Positions 38,575 to 48,432 are shown, numbered from the stretch's first letter. The stretch is DNA of 48,856 nucleotides from an uncultured Cyclobacteriaceae bacterium (GCA_937958005.1 CALGOB010000006.1:1-48856), one strand, 5' to 3'. Made by a program: numbers and translations. The notes: generated by a model not told the origin, from the sequence alone.

Positions 38575-38673
38575 TTAACCCGACGACATTTAAACGACAA
38601 GAAGTTATTTTTAAGTAAATGAAAATCAATTCATTATATGCTGAAAAATATAGATTAATACAGGTCGGGTTAA
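38575..38673. repeat. 10-bp inverted repeat flanking about 79 bp (possible small mobile remnant)
   Basis: TTAACCCGAC (38575-38584) and GTCGGGTTAA (38664-38673) are perfect inverted repeats around 79 bp of AT-rich DNA next to the ISAs1 relic. The outer AACCCGA matches the first bases of the MITE ends, so it may be a related short element. Confidence 0.5.
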
Positions 38674-38753
38674 TAATACCCCGTTGATTAAATTTCTTGC
38701 GTAATTCATACCTTGTAGGCTTACTCCTAGATTAGTTGACTTCACTTTCTTTA

Positions 38754-39767
38754 TTAGGTAAAAAACCAAAAATCAGCAACAGGTTTTTTATTCCATGAAA
38801 TGAGCTGTTCTTCTATCTCTTTTTTGCCATTAGGAGACGCGACCACAATGATTATTTGAGCGTTTTCTTTTGTAAGAATATGTTCATAGTGTGCTAATCG
38901 GACACCGTAGATATCCTTGCCTATTTTTTTATCATTATCACATACCCATTCAAAGGGATCATCGTATGACTGCAATAGCTTGGCTAGGTCTTTTCCATTT
39001 TTTCCTGCACCCCATAATATCAAAGGTCGTGTTTTGTCTCTATCTAATTCATAGAAAAAGCGTAGTTTTAGATCAAAGTATCTATTGTCTTTATACTCTT
39101 CCCAGGTGCGGGAAATTCTATCTGATCTGTCTCTCCAATGATGTAATATTTGATCTATGCCAACAATGGTTAAGCCCAATTGATAGAACCTAAAACAAAG
39201 GTCATAGTCTTCTGGATAGATAATAGGGTCAAAAGCGCCTGCCGCATCAAAATCTTCCTTATGTATGATCCAACAGTGTGAAGGAATTACACATTCTCTA
39301 TATATTTCCTGATAATGAGTACTTGACCTGGCCACTTCATTTAACCATTCTTCATACTTAATAAACCCCTCACCAACACTGCCTTCATCTACAAAATGTT
39401 GAGTTCCTCCAGCTATTACAGTTCCTTTTCCGTATTTATTCCACTCGTCCACCAGTACTTGTATTTTGTAGCTTGGCATCTTGTCGTCAGAATCCATTCT
39501 ATTGATCAACGTACCTTTAGTTTCACGATACCCAACCTGTAAGGTAGGGATTAGCTTTGGTTGGTCACTGTTAAAAAAACGAACCCTGGAATCTTTGGCA
39601 GCATATTCCTGTAGAATTTTAGGGCTATCATCTGAAGAATGATCATTTACCGCTATCAACTCCCAGTTTTGATAAGTTTGAGTCAAAATGGAATCTAAAC
39701 AAGCATGTAAATAAGGGGCAGTATCTTTGACTGCCATGATGATGGTAACTAAAGGTTGGTTGGTCAT
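38754..39767 (-). CDS. Glycosyltransferase family 2 with C-terminal Rossmann-like domain
   Basis: The 337-aa product has the GT-A fold of family 2: PLVTIIMAVKDTAPYLHACL, DSILTQTYQNWELIAVNDHS, the metal-binding Asp-rich NRMDSDDKMP, and a YPEDYDLCFRFYQLG acceptor-side motif. After about residue 245 a second domain begins: RPLILWGAGKNGKDLAKLL, EWVCDNDKKIGKDIYGVR and AQIIIVVASPNGKKEI, a dinucleotide-binding-like fold as in sugar-modifying fusion proteins. It probably adds a sugar to a surface polysaccharide. The gene overlaps the upstream epimerase by four bases, so they form an operon. Confidence 0.9.
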   Translation of the reverse strand: MTNQPLVTIIMAVKDTAPYLHACLDSILTQTYQNWELIAVNDHSSDDSPKILQEYAAKDSRVRFFNSDQPKLIPTLQVGYRETKGTLINRMDSDDKMPSYKIQVLVDEWNKYGKGTVIAGGTQHFVDEGSVGEGFIKYEEWLNEVARSSTHYQEIYRECVIPSHCWIIHKEDFDAAGAFDPIIYPEDYDLCFRFYQLGLTIVGIDQILHHWRDRSDRISRTWEEYKDNRYFDLKLRFFYELDRDKTRPLILWGAGKNGKDLAKLLQSYDDPFEWVCDNDKKIGKDIYGVRLAHYEHILTKENAQIIIVVASPNGKKEIEEQLISWNKKPVADFWFFT

Positions 39768-40771
39768 TTTTCTGAAGATGTTTCCCAGGATTCAGGGAGT
39801 TTTTTAGTTATTTCAATATTTTTAAAGGCTGAGCTAGAACGTGACCCTTGTGACTTTACCCATTCCGCCATTTCTGCTAGGCCATTTGCTAGACTTACTT
39901 GTTTTGAGGGATTAAAAACCCTCTTGAACTTTTGATGATCAGCATAGGCATGATTTACTTCTTCTCGTTTTTTTAATTGTTTGATATTTACGGTTGATTG
40001 CATGGCTTTACTAACTGCTGTCGTTAATTCTTTTACAGAATAAGCCTTGTCACTTCCTATATTAAAAATGTTGTTTCTAGCGGCTGGAATATGTATTGAA
40101 TTAGCAATATAAGGAGCCACTTCATCAATATGTGTAAAGGCCCTTGTCTGTTCTCCGTTTCCAAAAATAGTGAGTGGTTTTTTTTTCAAAATTTGATTCA
40201 TAAAAATACCAATCACATTGCGGTATTTATCTCCTATGTTTTGATATTTTCCATAGACATTATGAGGTCTGAAGATAATGAAATCCAAACCAAATAGCTT
40301 CTGTGCATTTAGAAGATCTAGTTCTACGGCATATTTTGCTATTCCATAAGGGTCTTCTGGCTTCGGGTTTTGTGTCTCTGTTAAAGGCAATTCATTAGTC
40401 CCGTAAACTGCTATAGAAGAAGTAAAAACAAAGCACTTTACTTGATGATTAACTGATGCATTGATCAAATTAATGCTGCCAATTAAATTATTTTGATAAT
40501 TGAAATTTCTTATAAAATGACTTAATCCTTCTGCTGCATAGGCAGCCAAATGGTAAACGTAGGAAAATTGATATTTTTCAAAAAGTCTATTGATTAAACG
40601 AGTATCCAAGATAGAGCCTTCGTAGAATATGGCTGCCGAGTTGATGTTTTCTTTATTGCCCCCAGAAAGATCATCTAAAACAATGACCATTTGGTCTTGT
40701 TTTAGTAAATAGTTAACAACGTGAGAACCTATAAAACCAGCTCCCCCAGTGACAAGTGAAGTTATTTGCAT
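39764..40771 (-). CDS. NAD-dependent epimerase/dehydratase (GalE-like nucleotide-sugar epimerase)
   Basis: The 335-aa product belongs to the extended short-chain dehydrogenase family: TGGAGFIGSHVVNYLL (Gly-rich NAD site), VLDDLSGGNKENI, the catalytic Ser-x-Tyr-Lys in FTSSIAVYGTNELP and PYGIAKYAVE, RPHNVYGKYQNIGDKYRNVI and THIDEVAPYIANSIH. UDP-glucose 4-epimerase or UDP-glucuronate epimerase-type activity is likely; the exact sugar cannot be told. It forms a two-gene operon with the GT2 gene, pointing to glycan building. A hairpin CGGAATTT/AAATTTCG lies upstream at about 40801-40820. Confidence 0.93.
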   Translation of the reverse strand: MQITSLVTGGAGFIGSHVVNYLLKQDQMVIVLDDLSGGNKENINSAAIFYEGSILDTRLINRLFEKYQFSYVYHLAAYAAEGLSHFIRNFNYQNNLIGSINLINASVNHQVKCFVFTSSIAVYGTNELPLTETQNPKPEDPYGIAKYAVELDLLNAQKLFGLDFIIFRPHNVYGKYQNIGDKYRNVIGIFMNQILKKKPLTIFGNGEQTRAFTHIDEVAPYIANSIHIPAARNNIFNIGSDKAYSVKELTTAVSKAMQSTVNIKQLKKREEVNHAYADHQKFKRVFNPSKQVSLANGLAEMAEWVKSQGSRSSSAFKNIEITKKLPESWETSSEK

Positions 40772-41175
40772 CTGAAAAATAAATGTGAAATCAATTAACG
40801 TCGGAATTTATAAAATTTCGGGCACTAAACAGTGAATCTGGATGTTCCGTTTTTTTGTTTGATTACTCATAACTCGCTTTTAAAGAAAAGAACCTTTGAG
40901 AATAGTGTTCAGTCTTCGTTTGTGTCCTCATAAACTATTTTCTATGCTGAGTATGGAGTTTTTTTGTCCCAGCGAGGTCTTCTGGGAGAGATCTTGCGTT
41001 TTAGGAATAACTAAATTTGCCTATGAATTGCCTTTAATAAAAATCGAAAAGCCCCTTTAGTAAAGGAGGAGCTCTACTTAAACCAATTGGGGAAACATTG
41101 AAAATAGGGTATGTCCGTTTACTTATTATCACATAGCAACAAGGTCTTCTCCAAGAGAGCTTGTTGTGACGGAAT

Positions 41176-41536
41176 AAATACCAGCAGATACCAGCCCTTA
41201 AAGAGCGGATTAAAACGGAATATCAGTTTTATGAAGCTACTAAAAACACATTTCTGAGGCCATTGCCTTTCATGCAGGAAGAGATTTGGCAGATTCTTTA
41301 TGCGGGCTTGCTTTTTGGAGAAGGGGATTTTGAAAAAAAACTATGCAGTGTATTGTCAACTATGGGAGGGGCAATGATGCCGTAGTTGCTGTAGTGGGTA
41401 TGATTTTAGGTGCAAAAGATATGCTACTTTACCGATAGAAATGAAAGAACAAGTGCTCAAAGTAAACAGAGAGGGAATAGGGATAGGCTTAGAATTATTG
41501 GCCAGAGAAATAGTCTCAGTTCAAGAGGTGCCTTAA
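41176..41536 (+). pseudogene. Decayed C-terminal part of an ADP-ribosylglycohydrolase family gene
   Basis: In one frame the sequence reads KYQQIPALKERIKTEYQFYE and LPFMQEEIWQILYAGLLFGE, GDFEKKLC. After a frameshift it reads VNYGRGNDAVVAVVGMILGA, matching the GxDxDT metal-site region of the family (here GRGND with changes), then AKD and a further frameshift to ATLPIEMKEQVLKVNREGIG, IGLELLAREIV and a TAA. The 5' half, with the N-terminal catalytic metal motifs, is missing. At least two frameshifts make it a pseudogene. The residual identity is clear enough to call the family. Confidence 0.8.
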
Positions 41537-41872
41537 CAGATCTTCTTATTTACATCCAAATAGGTGGAGCAACAGCTTAGGTAAATATAGGAACTAAGCT
41601 CCTGCTACTCCTTATAGTCTTCACAGCACTCTGGACTGCCAGTACTATCAGGGCTAGACTCCGTTTTTATGGCTTTCCACAGCAAAATAAATAGAATGTT
41701 ATGTAAAAGTACTTTTTGAGAAGTAAGCCGTAGCACGTCTAAGATCTAAGGCTAGAATATTCCTACGTCTTTGATATTCTAAAAAGCTTTCATCGCTTTT
41801 GAACAGTAAAGGTGATTAATCCATTTTATTATATAAATTTTCACAAGATACTCTTAGTCATAATACTTTGAT

Positions 41873-41880
41873 TAAGTTTG
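41873..41880 (+). promoter_or_regulatory. -7 box for the type B T9SS gene
   Basis: TAAGTTTG matches TAnnTTTG and lies 43 nt before the preferred TTG start at 41924, leaving a normal leader. It would leave only 13 nt before the GTG alternative at 41894. Confidence 0.4.
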
Positions 41881-41923
41881 CTCCTAACATTTTGTGTTTG
41901 AATACCTAATAAACTATTTAATC

Positions 41924-44413
41924 TTGAAAAATATCAAACTATATCTGTTCATAATAACCTTGTCTTTTTTTGCTCAAACAGCTATTTCACAAGTAAACTT
42001 TAATAGGGGAGAAGTCTGGTATCCTGAATTATCAATAGATAAGGTGAGTTTTAGTGATGATGGGAGGATTTACTTTATTTATGATGACCATAAAAAGCTA
42101 GCTTTTTATGAATTAGGAGGAGATACCACTGATCTTACAAAGGCTTTTAATGAAATTGGGATTAACTCTTTTGTTGACTTAATAATAGATACAACCTCAG
42201 TTATAATCGCTGGAAGTGGCGGTCACCTAGCTGTCTACTATAATGAAAGAGCTCGCATAGATGAAAATTTTGAAGTATTAGGAGTTGGTAGCATTACTAG
42301 TTTAGCTTTTAACAGATTCATCAAAAAAACTATAGATGGTCAAAAAATTGCTACCTATATAACTGTAGCCACTGATAATGGACTTTATTATAATTATGAC
42401 AAGATTCCTGAGTTCATAAAATTTGGAAAAGATGATTTTTCAGGAGGATTTAGTTATGATGGCAGGTCATTTATATTCAGAGATAGGCTTTTGGAAATAT
42501 ATAATGATTCAAGAACTAATACTTTCAGAAACTGTTTCAATGAAAGAAACACGCAAATTCAGACACCCTCAGGAAGTGTTTTTTTAAACTCTTATTCTGA
42601 CACAGTAAGGACTAATGATCTATTAAGTCTAAGAAATGGATTTCTCATTGAGACACCTTACCTATATATCGCCAGCGATCAAGGATTAATTTATCGTTCA
42701 TGGGGTTGCAACGAAACTGCACAAAATATATTGATAGAAGGTAAAATTACTAAGCTGGATTTGTTTAATCCTTTTCAGGCAATTTTACCTTTTGAAGAAT
42801 CAGATCCTTATTTTTTTGCAGGGACAGATGATGGCTTATATGTATCAGCTTCAGACGGAAATAGAATAAGGCCTAACTTCAGAGACTTTAATTTGATGTC
42901 TAATACTGATGGTACTAGATACAGTGATTTTACATTCAACTATTGTGCAGGAGAACTTTATGCTGCCACCAACTCAGGTATTGTACAGATTAGAAGCTTT
43001 GACAATAAATCTTTTATCCCTTTTATAGGAGATAAAATAAACCCCAATGGCATAATTGAAATTTGTGAAGGCGATACATTACAAATAGAAAGTGGACTAT
43101 TTGATAATTTTGAATTGCAATGGCTACAGAATGGAGATACTATTCCTAATGAAACTGGACTTTCCTACAGTGTAACAAAATCAGGTGTTTATAGTTTCGC
43201 AGTTAATAATTGTTTTTTTGAGCAAGCTCAATTTTCCAATGAAGTGAAGGTGGTTCCTAATGAGAAGGTGAATTTTGATTGGAATAACCCTGATTCGCTT
43301 AATATATGCCAACCTAATGATACGCTCTTTCTTTCCACAGAAGAGGGTAATGCTATTGTATGGTATAGAAATGGAACTGAACTGGATTCACATACTACGT
43401 TTTTGATCGTAGATGAACCGGGGGATTATAATGCAGAGATATTTAACTGTAATTTGTTTAGTATTTCAAGTCCCATGGTCAATGTTGAATTCAATGCACT
43501 TAAAAAACCGATTATCGGAAAAGCTGGTGGAGTTGTTTGTGAATCTGATTTTGGACAGATTTCTTTGAGTAACTATCATGGAGGTGATATTACCTGGTAT
43601 TTAAATGGTAAAATTTTAGATTCGATAGCAAATAGGACACAATTATATACTAGTACACCGGGGGAATATGTAGTGAAAGTCCATAACGACTTTTGTGAGG
43701 CATTGTCTGATACTTTAATCTTTGAGGTAATCCCAAATCCAACTTATGAGCTTCAGAGCGACGATTATTTCTGTGTTGAAGCAAGTGTGGATATTAAATT
43801 AGCTACTGACAAGAGTAATAATTTACAAATCAATGGAGCAACTTACACCGGGAGTTTGGAAATTGACGTAGAAACTGAATTATTATTGAATCTAACAGGA
43901 CCAGAAGGGTGTATTACAAGAGATACAATCTCAATTTTTGAGAGAGGTTTACCTTTTTTGCCAATTCTAAAAGATACCGTTTATTGTTTTGGGCGATTAG
44001 AACCGTTTATAATTTCTGGATTGAATTCACAAAATCAATATTTACTTGATGGCAATTCAATTACTGGTGAATTAGTGATTAGAGAGCCTTCCGAAATAGA
44101 TGTTTCAGTAATTGATCAGTTCGGTTGTATCAATGAGATATCGGTGAATGTTCTTGATAATTGCCCAGATTTAATGATCCCAAATGTATTTACACCCAAT
44201 AAGGATGGCTTTAATGACACATTTGAAATAGTCAATATTTTACCAGGGACTAAATTGACTGTCTTAGATAGGAATGGGAAAGTTATTTATACATCTGATA
44301 ATTATCAAAATGATTGGTCTTCTGAAAATAATTCAAGTGGAACCTATTATTTCTATCTAAAAAATAATTTTTACAATCTAGATTATAAAGGATACATTCA
44401 AGTAATTAAATAA
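41924..44413 (+). CDS. Large T9SS type B sorting-domain protein (gliding motility-associated C-terminus)
   Basis: I prefer the TTG at 41924, which gives a standard signal peptide (KNIKLYLFIITLSFFAQTAI, cut after ISQ); an in-frame GTG at 41894 adds ten residues. The body (about 829 aa) begins with a propeller-like region (residues about 25-370: GSGGHLAVYYNE, AGTDDGLYVSASDGNRIRP), followed by Ig/PKD-like modules rich in Cys pairs (ICEGDTLQIESG, ICQPNDTLFLST, VVCESDFGQISL). It ends with the type B sorting domain: MIPNVFTPNKDGFNDTFEI, LTVLDRNGKVIYTSDNYQND, GTYYFYLKNNFY. Exported by the T9SS and likely attached at the surface. Three-hairpin repeat copy H follows 14 nt after the stop. Confidence 0.88.
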   Translation: MKNIKLYLFIITLSFFAQTAISQVNFNRGEVWYPELSIDKVSFSDDGRIYFIYDDHKKLAFYELGGDTTDLTKAFNEIGINSFVDLIIDTTSVIIAGSGGHLAVYYNERARIDENFEVLGVGSITSLAFNRFIKKTIDGQKIATYITVATDNGLYYNYDKIPEFIKFGKDDFSGGFSYDGRSFIFRDRLLEIYNDSRTNTFRNCFNERNTQIQTPSGSVFLNSYSDTVRTNDLLSLRNGFLIETPYLYIASDQGLIYRSWGCNETAQNILIEGKITKLDLFNPFQAILPFEESDPYFFAGTDDGLYVSASDGNRIRPNFRDFNLMSNTDGTRYSDFTFNYCAGELYAATNSGIVQIRSFDNKSFIPFIGDKINPNGIIEICEGDTLQIESGLFDNFELQWLQNGDTIPNETGLSYSVTKSGVYSFAVNNCFFEQAQFSNEVKVVPNEKVNFDWNNPDSLNICQPNDTLFLSTEEGNAIVWYRNGTELDSHTTFLIVDEPGDYNAEIFNCNLFSISSPMVNVEFNALKKPIIGKAGGVVCESDFGQISLSNYHGGDITWYLNGKILDSIANRTQLYTSTPGEYVVKVHNDFCEALSDTLIFEVIPNPTYELQSDDYFCVEASVDIKLATDKSNNLQINGATYTGSLEIDVETELLLNLTGPEGCITRDTISIFERGLPFLPILKDTVYCFGRLEPFIISGLNSQNQYLLDGNSITGELVIREPSEIDVSVIDQFGCINEISVNVLDNCPDLMIPNVFTPNKDGFNDTFEIVNILPGTKLTVLDRNGKVIYTSDNYQNDWSSENNSSGTYYFYLKNNFYNLDYKGYIQVIK

Positions 44414-44828
44414 TTGATTTAGAAACTTTTAATCCCTAAGGGATATTAATTCCCCTGGCCGGGCGCCCCGACTCTTGAGTCGATCATTAAATTATTGCCC
44501 ATAGATACCCCGTACCCTTGGGTTGGGGTTGGTTCATTTATAAAATCCTTTTGCCCCTAAATCTAAGCGAAGAAAGTGCCCTGCATCTTTAATGTTTTAA
44601 AACCAATCATAGCCTTTGAATGGGTAAAAAAACAGTCAATAAGAAATTGATTTAAAAGACAAGGTATAGTTATAAACTATACTTAGAATGAGTATCTAAA
44701 TTAAAGAGTCGTTCTCTCTTATTTAGGGACTTCTTTAACCAGCTATCAAACTATCATTTTCTTCCCTCATAATTCTGTTTTTATGTCCCAGATAATTCTG
44801 TATCTTATCCAGATAATAACTAGATCAC
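44414..44828. other. Intergenic region with repeat copy H and a short palindrome
   Basis: 415 nt holding repeat copy H (44427-44539) and a small perfect hairpin GTATAGTT-ATA-AACTATAC (44664-44682). No gene seen. No clear promoter. Confidence 0.6.
44427..44539 (+). repeat. Three-hairpin intergenic repeat, copy H (long form)
   Basis: Almost identical to copy A, with the CTGGCCGGGCGCC block. One change, GGGTTGGGG for GGGTCGGGG, weakens the third stem. It starts 14 nt after the stop of the type B protein gene. Confidence 0.95.
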
Positions 44829-47800
44829 ATGAAAAAGCTAACCTCCTTCATACTTCTATACTTGTTCTGTTTTTCACTACAAGCGCAAGTATTTCAAAAC
44901 CTCAATTACAGATTCATTGGTCCTGAGGGAAACCGTGCAATTTCTGTGGTGGGTGAACCAGGTAATCCTTTATCAGTTTATTTAGGGGCGGCTTCAGGAG
45001 GGCTTTGGAAAACAGAAGATGCAGGAACTACTTGGAAATCACTATTGGACTCACTGGAAGTTTCATCTATCAGTGCCTTAGCACTAAGCGAAAGTGACCC
45101 TAAACAAGTTTGGGCAGGAACAGGCGAGACTTTTTTGATTAGACCTGCTCACTCTATTGGCAACGGAATTTATAAAACAACCAATGCTGGAAAAACTTGG
45201 CAGAACATGGGATTAGAAAAAACAGCTCGGATAGGCAGGATAGTTGTACATCCCAATAATCCTGAGTGGGTATATGCAGCTGCTTTAGGGCATAGTTATG
45301 GCCCACAGCAGGAAAGAGGAATATACCGAACTAAAAACGGTGGTCAATCTTGGGAAAAAGTACTGTTTATTGATGAGCAAACAGGAGCCGCAGATGTAGC
45401 AATGGATCCTTCAGATCCTGAAAAATTGTTTGCCGGCACTTGGCAATTGCAGATCAACACATGGGGGCTCAATAGTGGAGGCCCTGGCAGTGGTGTATTT
45501 AGAACGAAAGATGGTGGTGATACTTGGGAACGCATGAAGCTGCTCATCAATGGTAAACAAGAGGTTTTTGGTAAAACAGCAGTAGCCATAGCACCTAGCA
45601 ATCCAAAAGTAGTTTATGCTTTGGTAGAGGCCTCTAGTCCAACACTTTTTAGATCAAATGATGGAGGGGATTCATGGAAATTGATCAGTAGAAATCATAC
45701 CATGGCAGAAAGGGCTCCCTATTATACAAGAATTGCAGTTTCACCAGATAATGAAGATGAGTTATATTTTATCAGTGTCAGGTTCAGTAAGAGCATAGAT
45801 GGAGGTAAAACTTTGGTTAAAAACCCTCCAAGAGGAGGTGGGGATACGCATGATATTTGGATAGACCCTACTAACCCCAAAAGATTCATGGTAGCCGATG
45901 ACGGGGGGCTCACCGTAACTTTAAATAAAGGGAAGACTTTTCAGCGTTATGTTTTCCCAATTGCACAAATGTATCATGTAGCAGTAGATAATGAGATTCC
46001 ATATAATGTTTATGGGAATAGACAAGATGGTTATTCTTACAAGGGACCTAGTAATAGCAGACAAGGCTATATTCCTGTTGGCTTGTGGCGAGATGTAGGG
46101 GGTTGTGAAAGCGGATTTGCACAACCTGATCCTGAAGATTCTAATATTGTCTGGTCTGGTTGTTACGACGGTGGCCTTCAGGTTTTTGATCAGAGAACAG
46201 GTCATGTAAGAGATGTAAGAGTTTGGCCAGAGGCAAGTTATGGATGGGAACCGGCTTTGTTAAAACATCGCTGGCATTGGAATTTTCCTATAGAGATCTC
46301 CCCTCATGATCATAACACAGTATATGTTGGGAGTCAGTATGTTAACAAAACAACTGATGGTGGGCAATCTTGGGAACAGATCAGCCCAGATTTAACCCTT
46401 AACTTAAAATCTCATCAGCGAAGTTCTGGTGGTGTGGCAGTAGATAACTTGATGACTTTTGATGGGGCATTGGTTTTTGCAATTGAAGAATCCCCTCTGG
46501 AAAAAGGACTCATCTGGGTAGGGACTAATGATGGTCAAGTAAAACTGAGTAAAGATGGTGGTAATTCATGGACCAATATCACTGAAAACATCAAAGGATT
46601 GCCAAAGTGGGGGACAGTAGCCAATATAGAGCCTGGAAAATTTAATGCAGGAACTGCTTATTTAGCTTATGATATGCACCAAATGGGTGATTTTGATCCA
46701 TATATTTATAAAACAGAAGACTATGGAATTACTTGGAAGAAAATAAGTACAGATATTCCCAATAGCTATTTGAGTTTTGTCCATGTAGTAAAGGAGGACC
46801 CAAAGAAGGAAGGCCTGCTTTATGCTGGAACGGACAATGGTTTATATTTTTCACCTGATGATGGAGAAAATTGGATCAGTTTAAGGAATAATATGCCACC
46901 TGCACCCGTATATTGGCTAACTATTCAAGATCATTTCAGTGACTTAGTAGTGGCTACTTATGGCCGAGGCTTTTATATATTAGATGACATTACCCCACTG
47001 AGACAATATAATGAGCATGTTGCTGATCAAGGAGTTGAGTTGTTTGATTTAAGAGATGCTTATCGGTACCAAAGTGTAAGGCCTATAAAAACGGCAGGAA
47101 ACTTTGGAGGATCTTCTAGTATGGCAGATGGTCAAAACCCAGATTATGGTGCGTTTATTAATTATTATTTAAAAGACACCGTTCAAGGAGGGGTTACCAT
47201 CGAAATATTAGACCGTAAGAATCAAGTAATCCGGACATTGAAAGGAAAAAATAAAGTGGGCGTCAATCGAGTAAACTGGGATTTGAGGTATGAGCCTGTT
47301 TTAGAACCAGAACTAAAGACCAAACCTCCCGGAAAAGACTGGGTCAGTTTTGAGGACAACGGAGTTCGAGAGCTTTATACTTGGGATTTAGATTTGTTTA
47401 GGGGGAAATGGGGGCCATTAGTTGTCCCAGGAGATTATCAGGTAAGGATTAAGGTTGCTAATAAAGAAATCACCAAACCACTCAAGGTACTGAAAGACCC
47501 TAATAGCAAAGGTAGTCTGCAAGAGTTGAGTAATCAGGTAGATTTCTCCTTGAAATTGCAAAAAGATTTGAACCAGGTAGTCAACATGATCAACGAAATA
47601 GAGGATATTAAAGTAAGATTACTGACGCTCTCAAAAATAGGGAAGAAGGGTACAAAAGCACGGGCTGATAAATTATTTGATAAGTTGTTAGCAGTAGAGG
47701 CGATGTTATATGATATTAATTTGACTGGTGCTAGGGAAGATGCCTTTAGATCCCCTATGAAATTATATGGTCGTTTTAGTGCACTGGCTAGTGATGTGGG

Positions 47801-47981
47801 GGCATTTGGTGCTGATTTTAAACCTACTGATCAACAGGGAGATGTTTACAGGGTATTGAAAGAGAGGCTAGTTGCAGCTGAGAAATCTTACAAAAAGATT
47901 ATAAAAGAAGATATCCAACAGATCAACAAGAACTTGTTAAAAGAGAAAAAAGACCCAATTATTCCAGATCGGGTCAAATGA
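44829..47981 (+). CDS. Secreted VPS10/sortilin-like BNR beta-propeller protein
   Basis: The 1050-aa product has a signal peptide (LTSFILLYLFCFSLQAQVFQ). Residues about 20-740 form a large beta-propeller with repeated BNR/Asp-box-like motifs (GGLWKTEDAGTTWKSLL, GIYKTTNAGKTWQNMG, GIYRTKNGGQSWEKVL, VFRTKDGGDTWERMK, KLSKDGGNSWTNITE), the pattern of sortilin-family and xyloglucanase-like propellers. The C-terminal part (about 760-1050) contains a beta domain (GGVTIEILDRKNQVIRTLKG, VPGDYQVRIKVANKEITKPL) and a helical end. Such proteins are common in Bacteroidota, annotated as glycosyl hydrolase-like, but catalytic function is not proved. No T9SS sorting domain is visible. Monocistronic. Confidence 0.88.
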   Translation: MKKLTSFILLYLFCFSLQAQVFQNLNYRFIGPEGNRAISVVGEPGNPLSVYLGAASGGLWKTEDAGTTWKSLLDSLEVSSISALALSESDPKQVWAGTGETFLIRPAHSIGNGIYKTTNAGKTWQNMGLEKTARIGRIVVHPNNPEWVYAAALGHSYGPQQERGIYRTKNGGQSWEKVLFIDEQTGAADVAMDPSDPEKLFAGTWQLQINTWGLNSGGPGSGVFRTKDGGDTWERMKLLINGKQEVFGKTAVAIAPSNPKVVYALVEASSPTLFRSNDGGDSWKLISRNHTMAERAPYYTRIAVSPDNEDELYFISVRFSKSIDGGKTLVKNPPRGGGDTHDIWIDPTNPKRFMVADDGGLTVTLNKGKTFQRYVFPIAQMYHVAVDNEIPYNVYGNRQDGYSYKGPSNSRQGYIPVGLWRDVGGCESGFAQPDPEDSNIVWSGCYDGGLQVFDQRTGHVRDVRVWPEASYGWEPALLKHRWHWNFPIEISPHDHNTVYVGSQYVNKTTDGGQSWEQISPDLTLNLKSHQRSSGGVAVDNLMTFDGALVFAIEESPLEKGLIWVGTNDGQVKLSKDGGNSWTNITENIKGLPKWGTVANIEPGKFNAGTAYLAYDMHQMGDFDPYIYKTEDYGITWKKISTDIPNSYLSFVHVVKEDPKKEGLLYAGTDNGLYFSPDDGENWISLRNNMPPAPVYWLTIQDHFSDLVVATYGRGFYILDDITPLRQYNEHVADQGVELFDLRDAYRYQSVRPIKTAGNFGGSSSMADGQNPDYGAFINYYLKDTVQGGVTIEILDRKNQVIRTLKGKNKVGVNRVNWDLRYEPVLEPELKTKPPGKDWVSFEDNGVRELYTWDLDLFRGKWGPLVVPGDYQVRIKVANKEITKPLKVLKDPNSKGSLQELSNQVDFSLKLQKDLNQVVNMINEIEDIKVRLLTLSKIGKKGTKARADKLFDKLLAVEAMLYDINLTGAREDAFRSPMKLYGRFSALASDVGAFGADFKPTDQQGDVYRVLKERLVAAEKSYKKIIKEDIQQINKNLLKEKKDPIIPDRVK

Positions 47982-48141
47982 TTGCCGAAAATAGATGCCA
48001 GAACAAAGGTTAAAGACTATACAAAAAAGAGCAAAGACTAAAGACAGTAGATAAAAGGTTGTTTGAGTTCCAGTTTGTGTTTGAGTAGGGAGAGAAATAA
48101 TTCTTTACTCTACCCAAATTCTACAATACCTGTTGCTTTGT

Positions 48142-48175
48142 AAAAAAAATGACCAAGTATGAATTCATTTGGTCA
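48142..48175 (-). terminator. Terminator-like hairpin on the minus strand
   Basis: Reading the minus strand, TGACCAA pairs with TTGGTCA around a 12-nt loop and is followed by eight T residues. It lies 32 nt after the stop of the 48208-48339 frame. Confidence 0.55.
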
Positions 48176-48207
48176 ACAGGGTATAATTAAATAACAGTCA
48201 ACTTATT

Positions 48208-48339
48208 TCAGGCATATCCATCTGAATGCTGATCATGGTATTCAACTGGTTCTGTAGAAAGCTCACCTAGCAAAACACGTAACCTGCCTAATAATGACAA
48301 ACGTAGTTGCCTATTTTTCGTTAGACTAATTAAGTAGAA
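48208..48339 (-). other. Possible small gene or gene fragment, 43 codons
   Basis: The minus-strand frame 48339-48208 reads SLTKNRQLRLSLLGRLRVLL then GELSTEPVEYHDQHSDGYA and a TGA. The amphipathic, charged sequence looks protein-like and is followed by a terminator-like hairpin. There is no ATG after the upstream in-frame stop (48340-48342), so this may be the 3' remnant of a lost gene. No family recognised. Confidence 0.3.
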
Positions 48340-48400
48340 TTAGAAAAAAATAGTGTTTTAGCGTTTAGTTTAGTGAGTAGTTGACAGTTGGAGAACTGTA

Positions 48401-48432
48401 AAAAAATAGCCGCGATTTTCGTGGCTTTTTTT
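48401..48432. terminator. Bidirectional terminator-like hairpin
   Basis: AGCCGCGA (48408-48415) pairs with TCGTGGCT (48419-48426) with one G-U pair, flanked by an A run on the left and a T run on the right. No matching gene end lies next to it on the plus strand. Confidence 0.6.

Larger units (their letters stand above)
40772..41923. other. Long region with a decayed gene
   Basis: About 1150 nt between the epimerase (minus) and the type B T9SS gene (plus). The middle holds the ADP-ribosylglycohydrolase relic (41176-41536). The rest is AT-rich with no other recognisable gene. A TAAGTTTG -7 box lies at 41873-41880. Confidence 0.65.
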
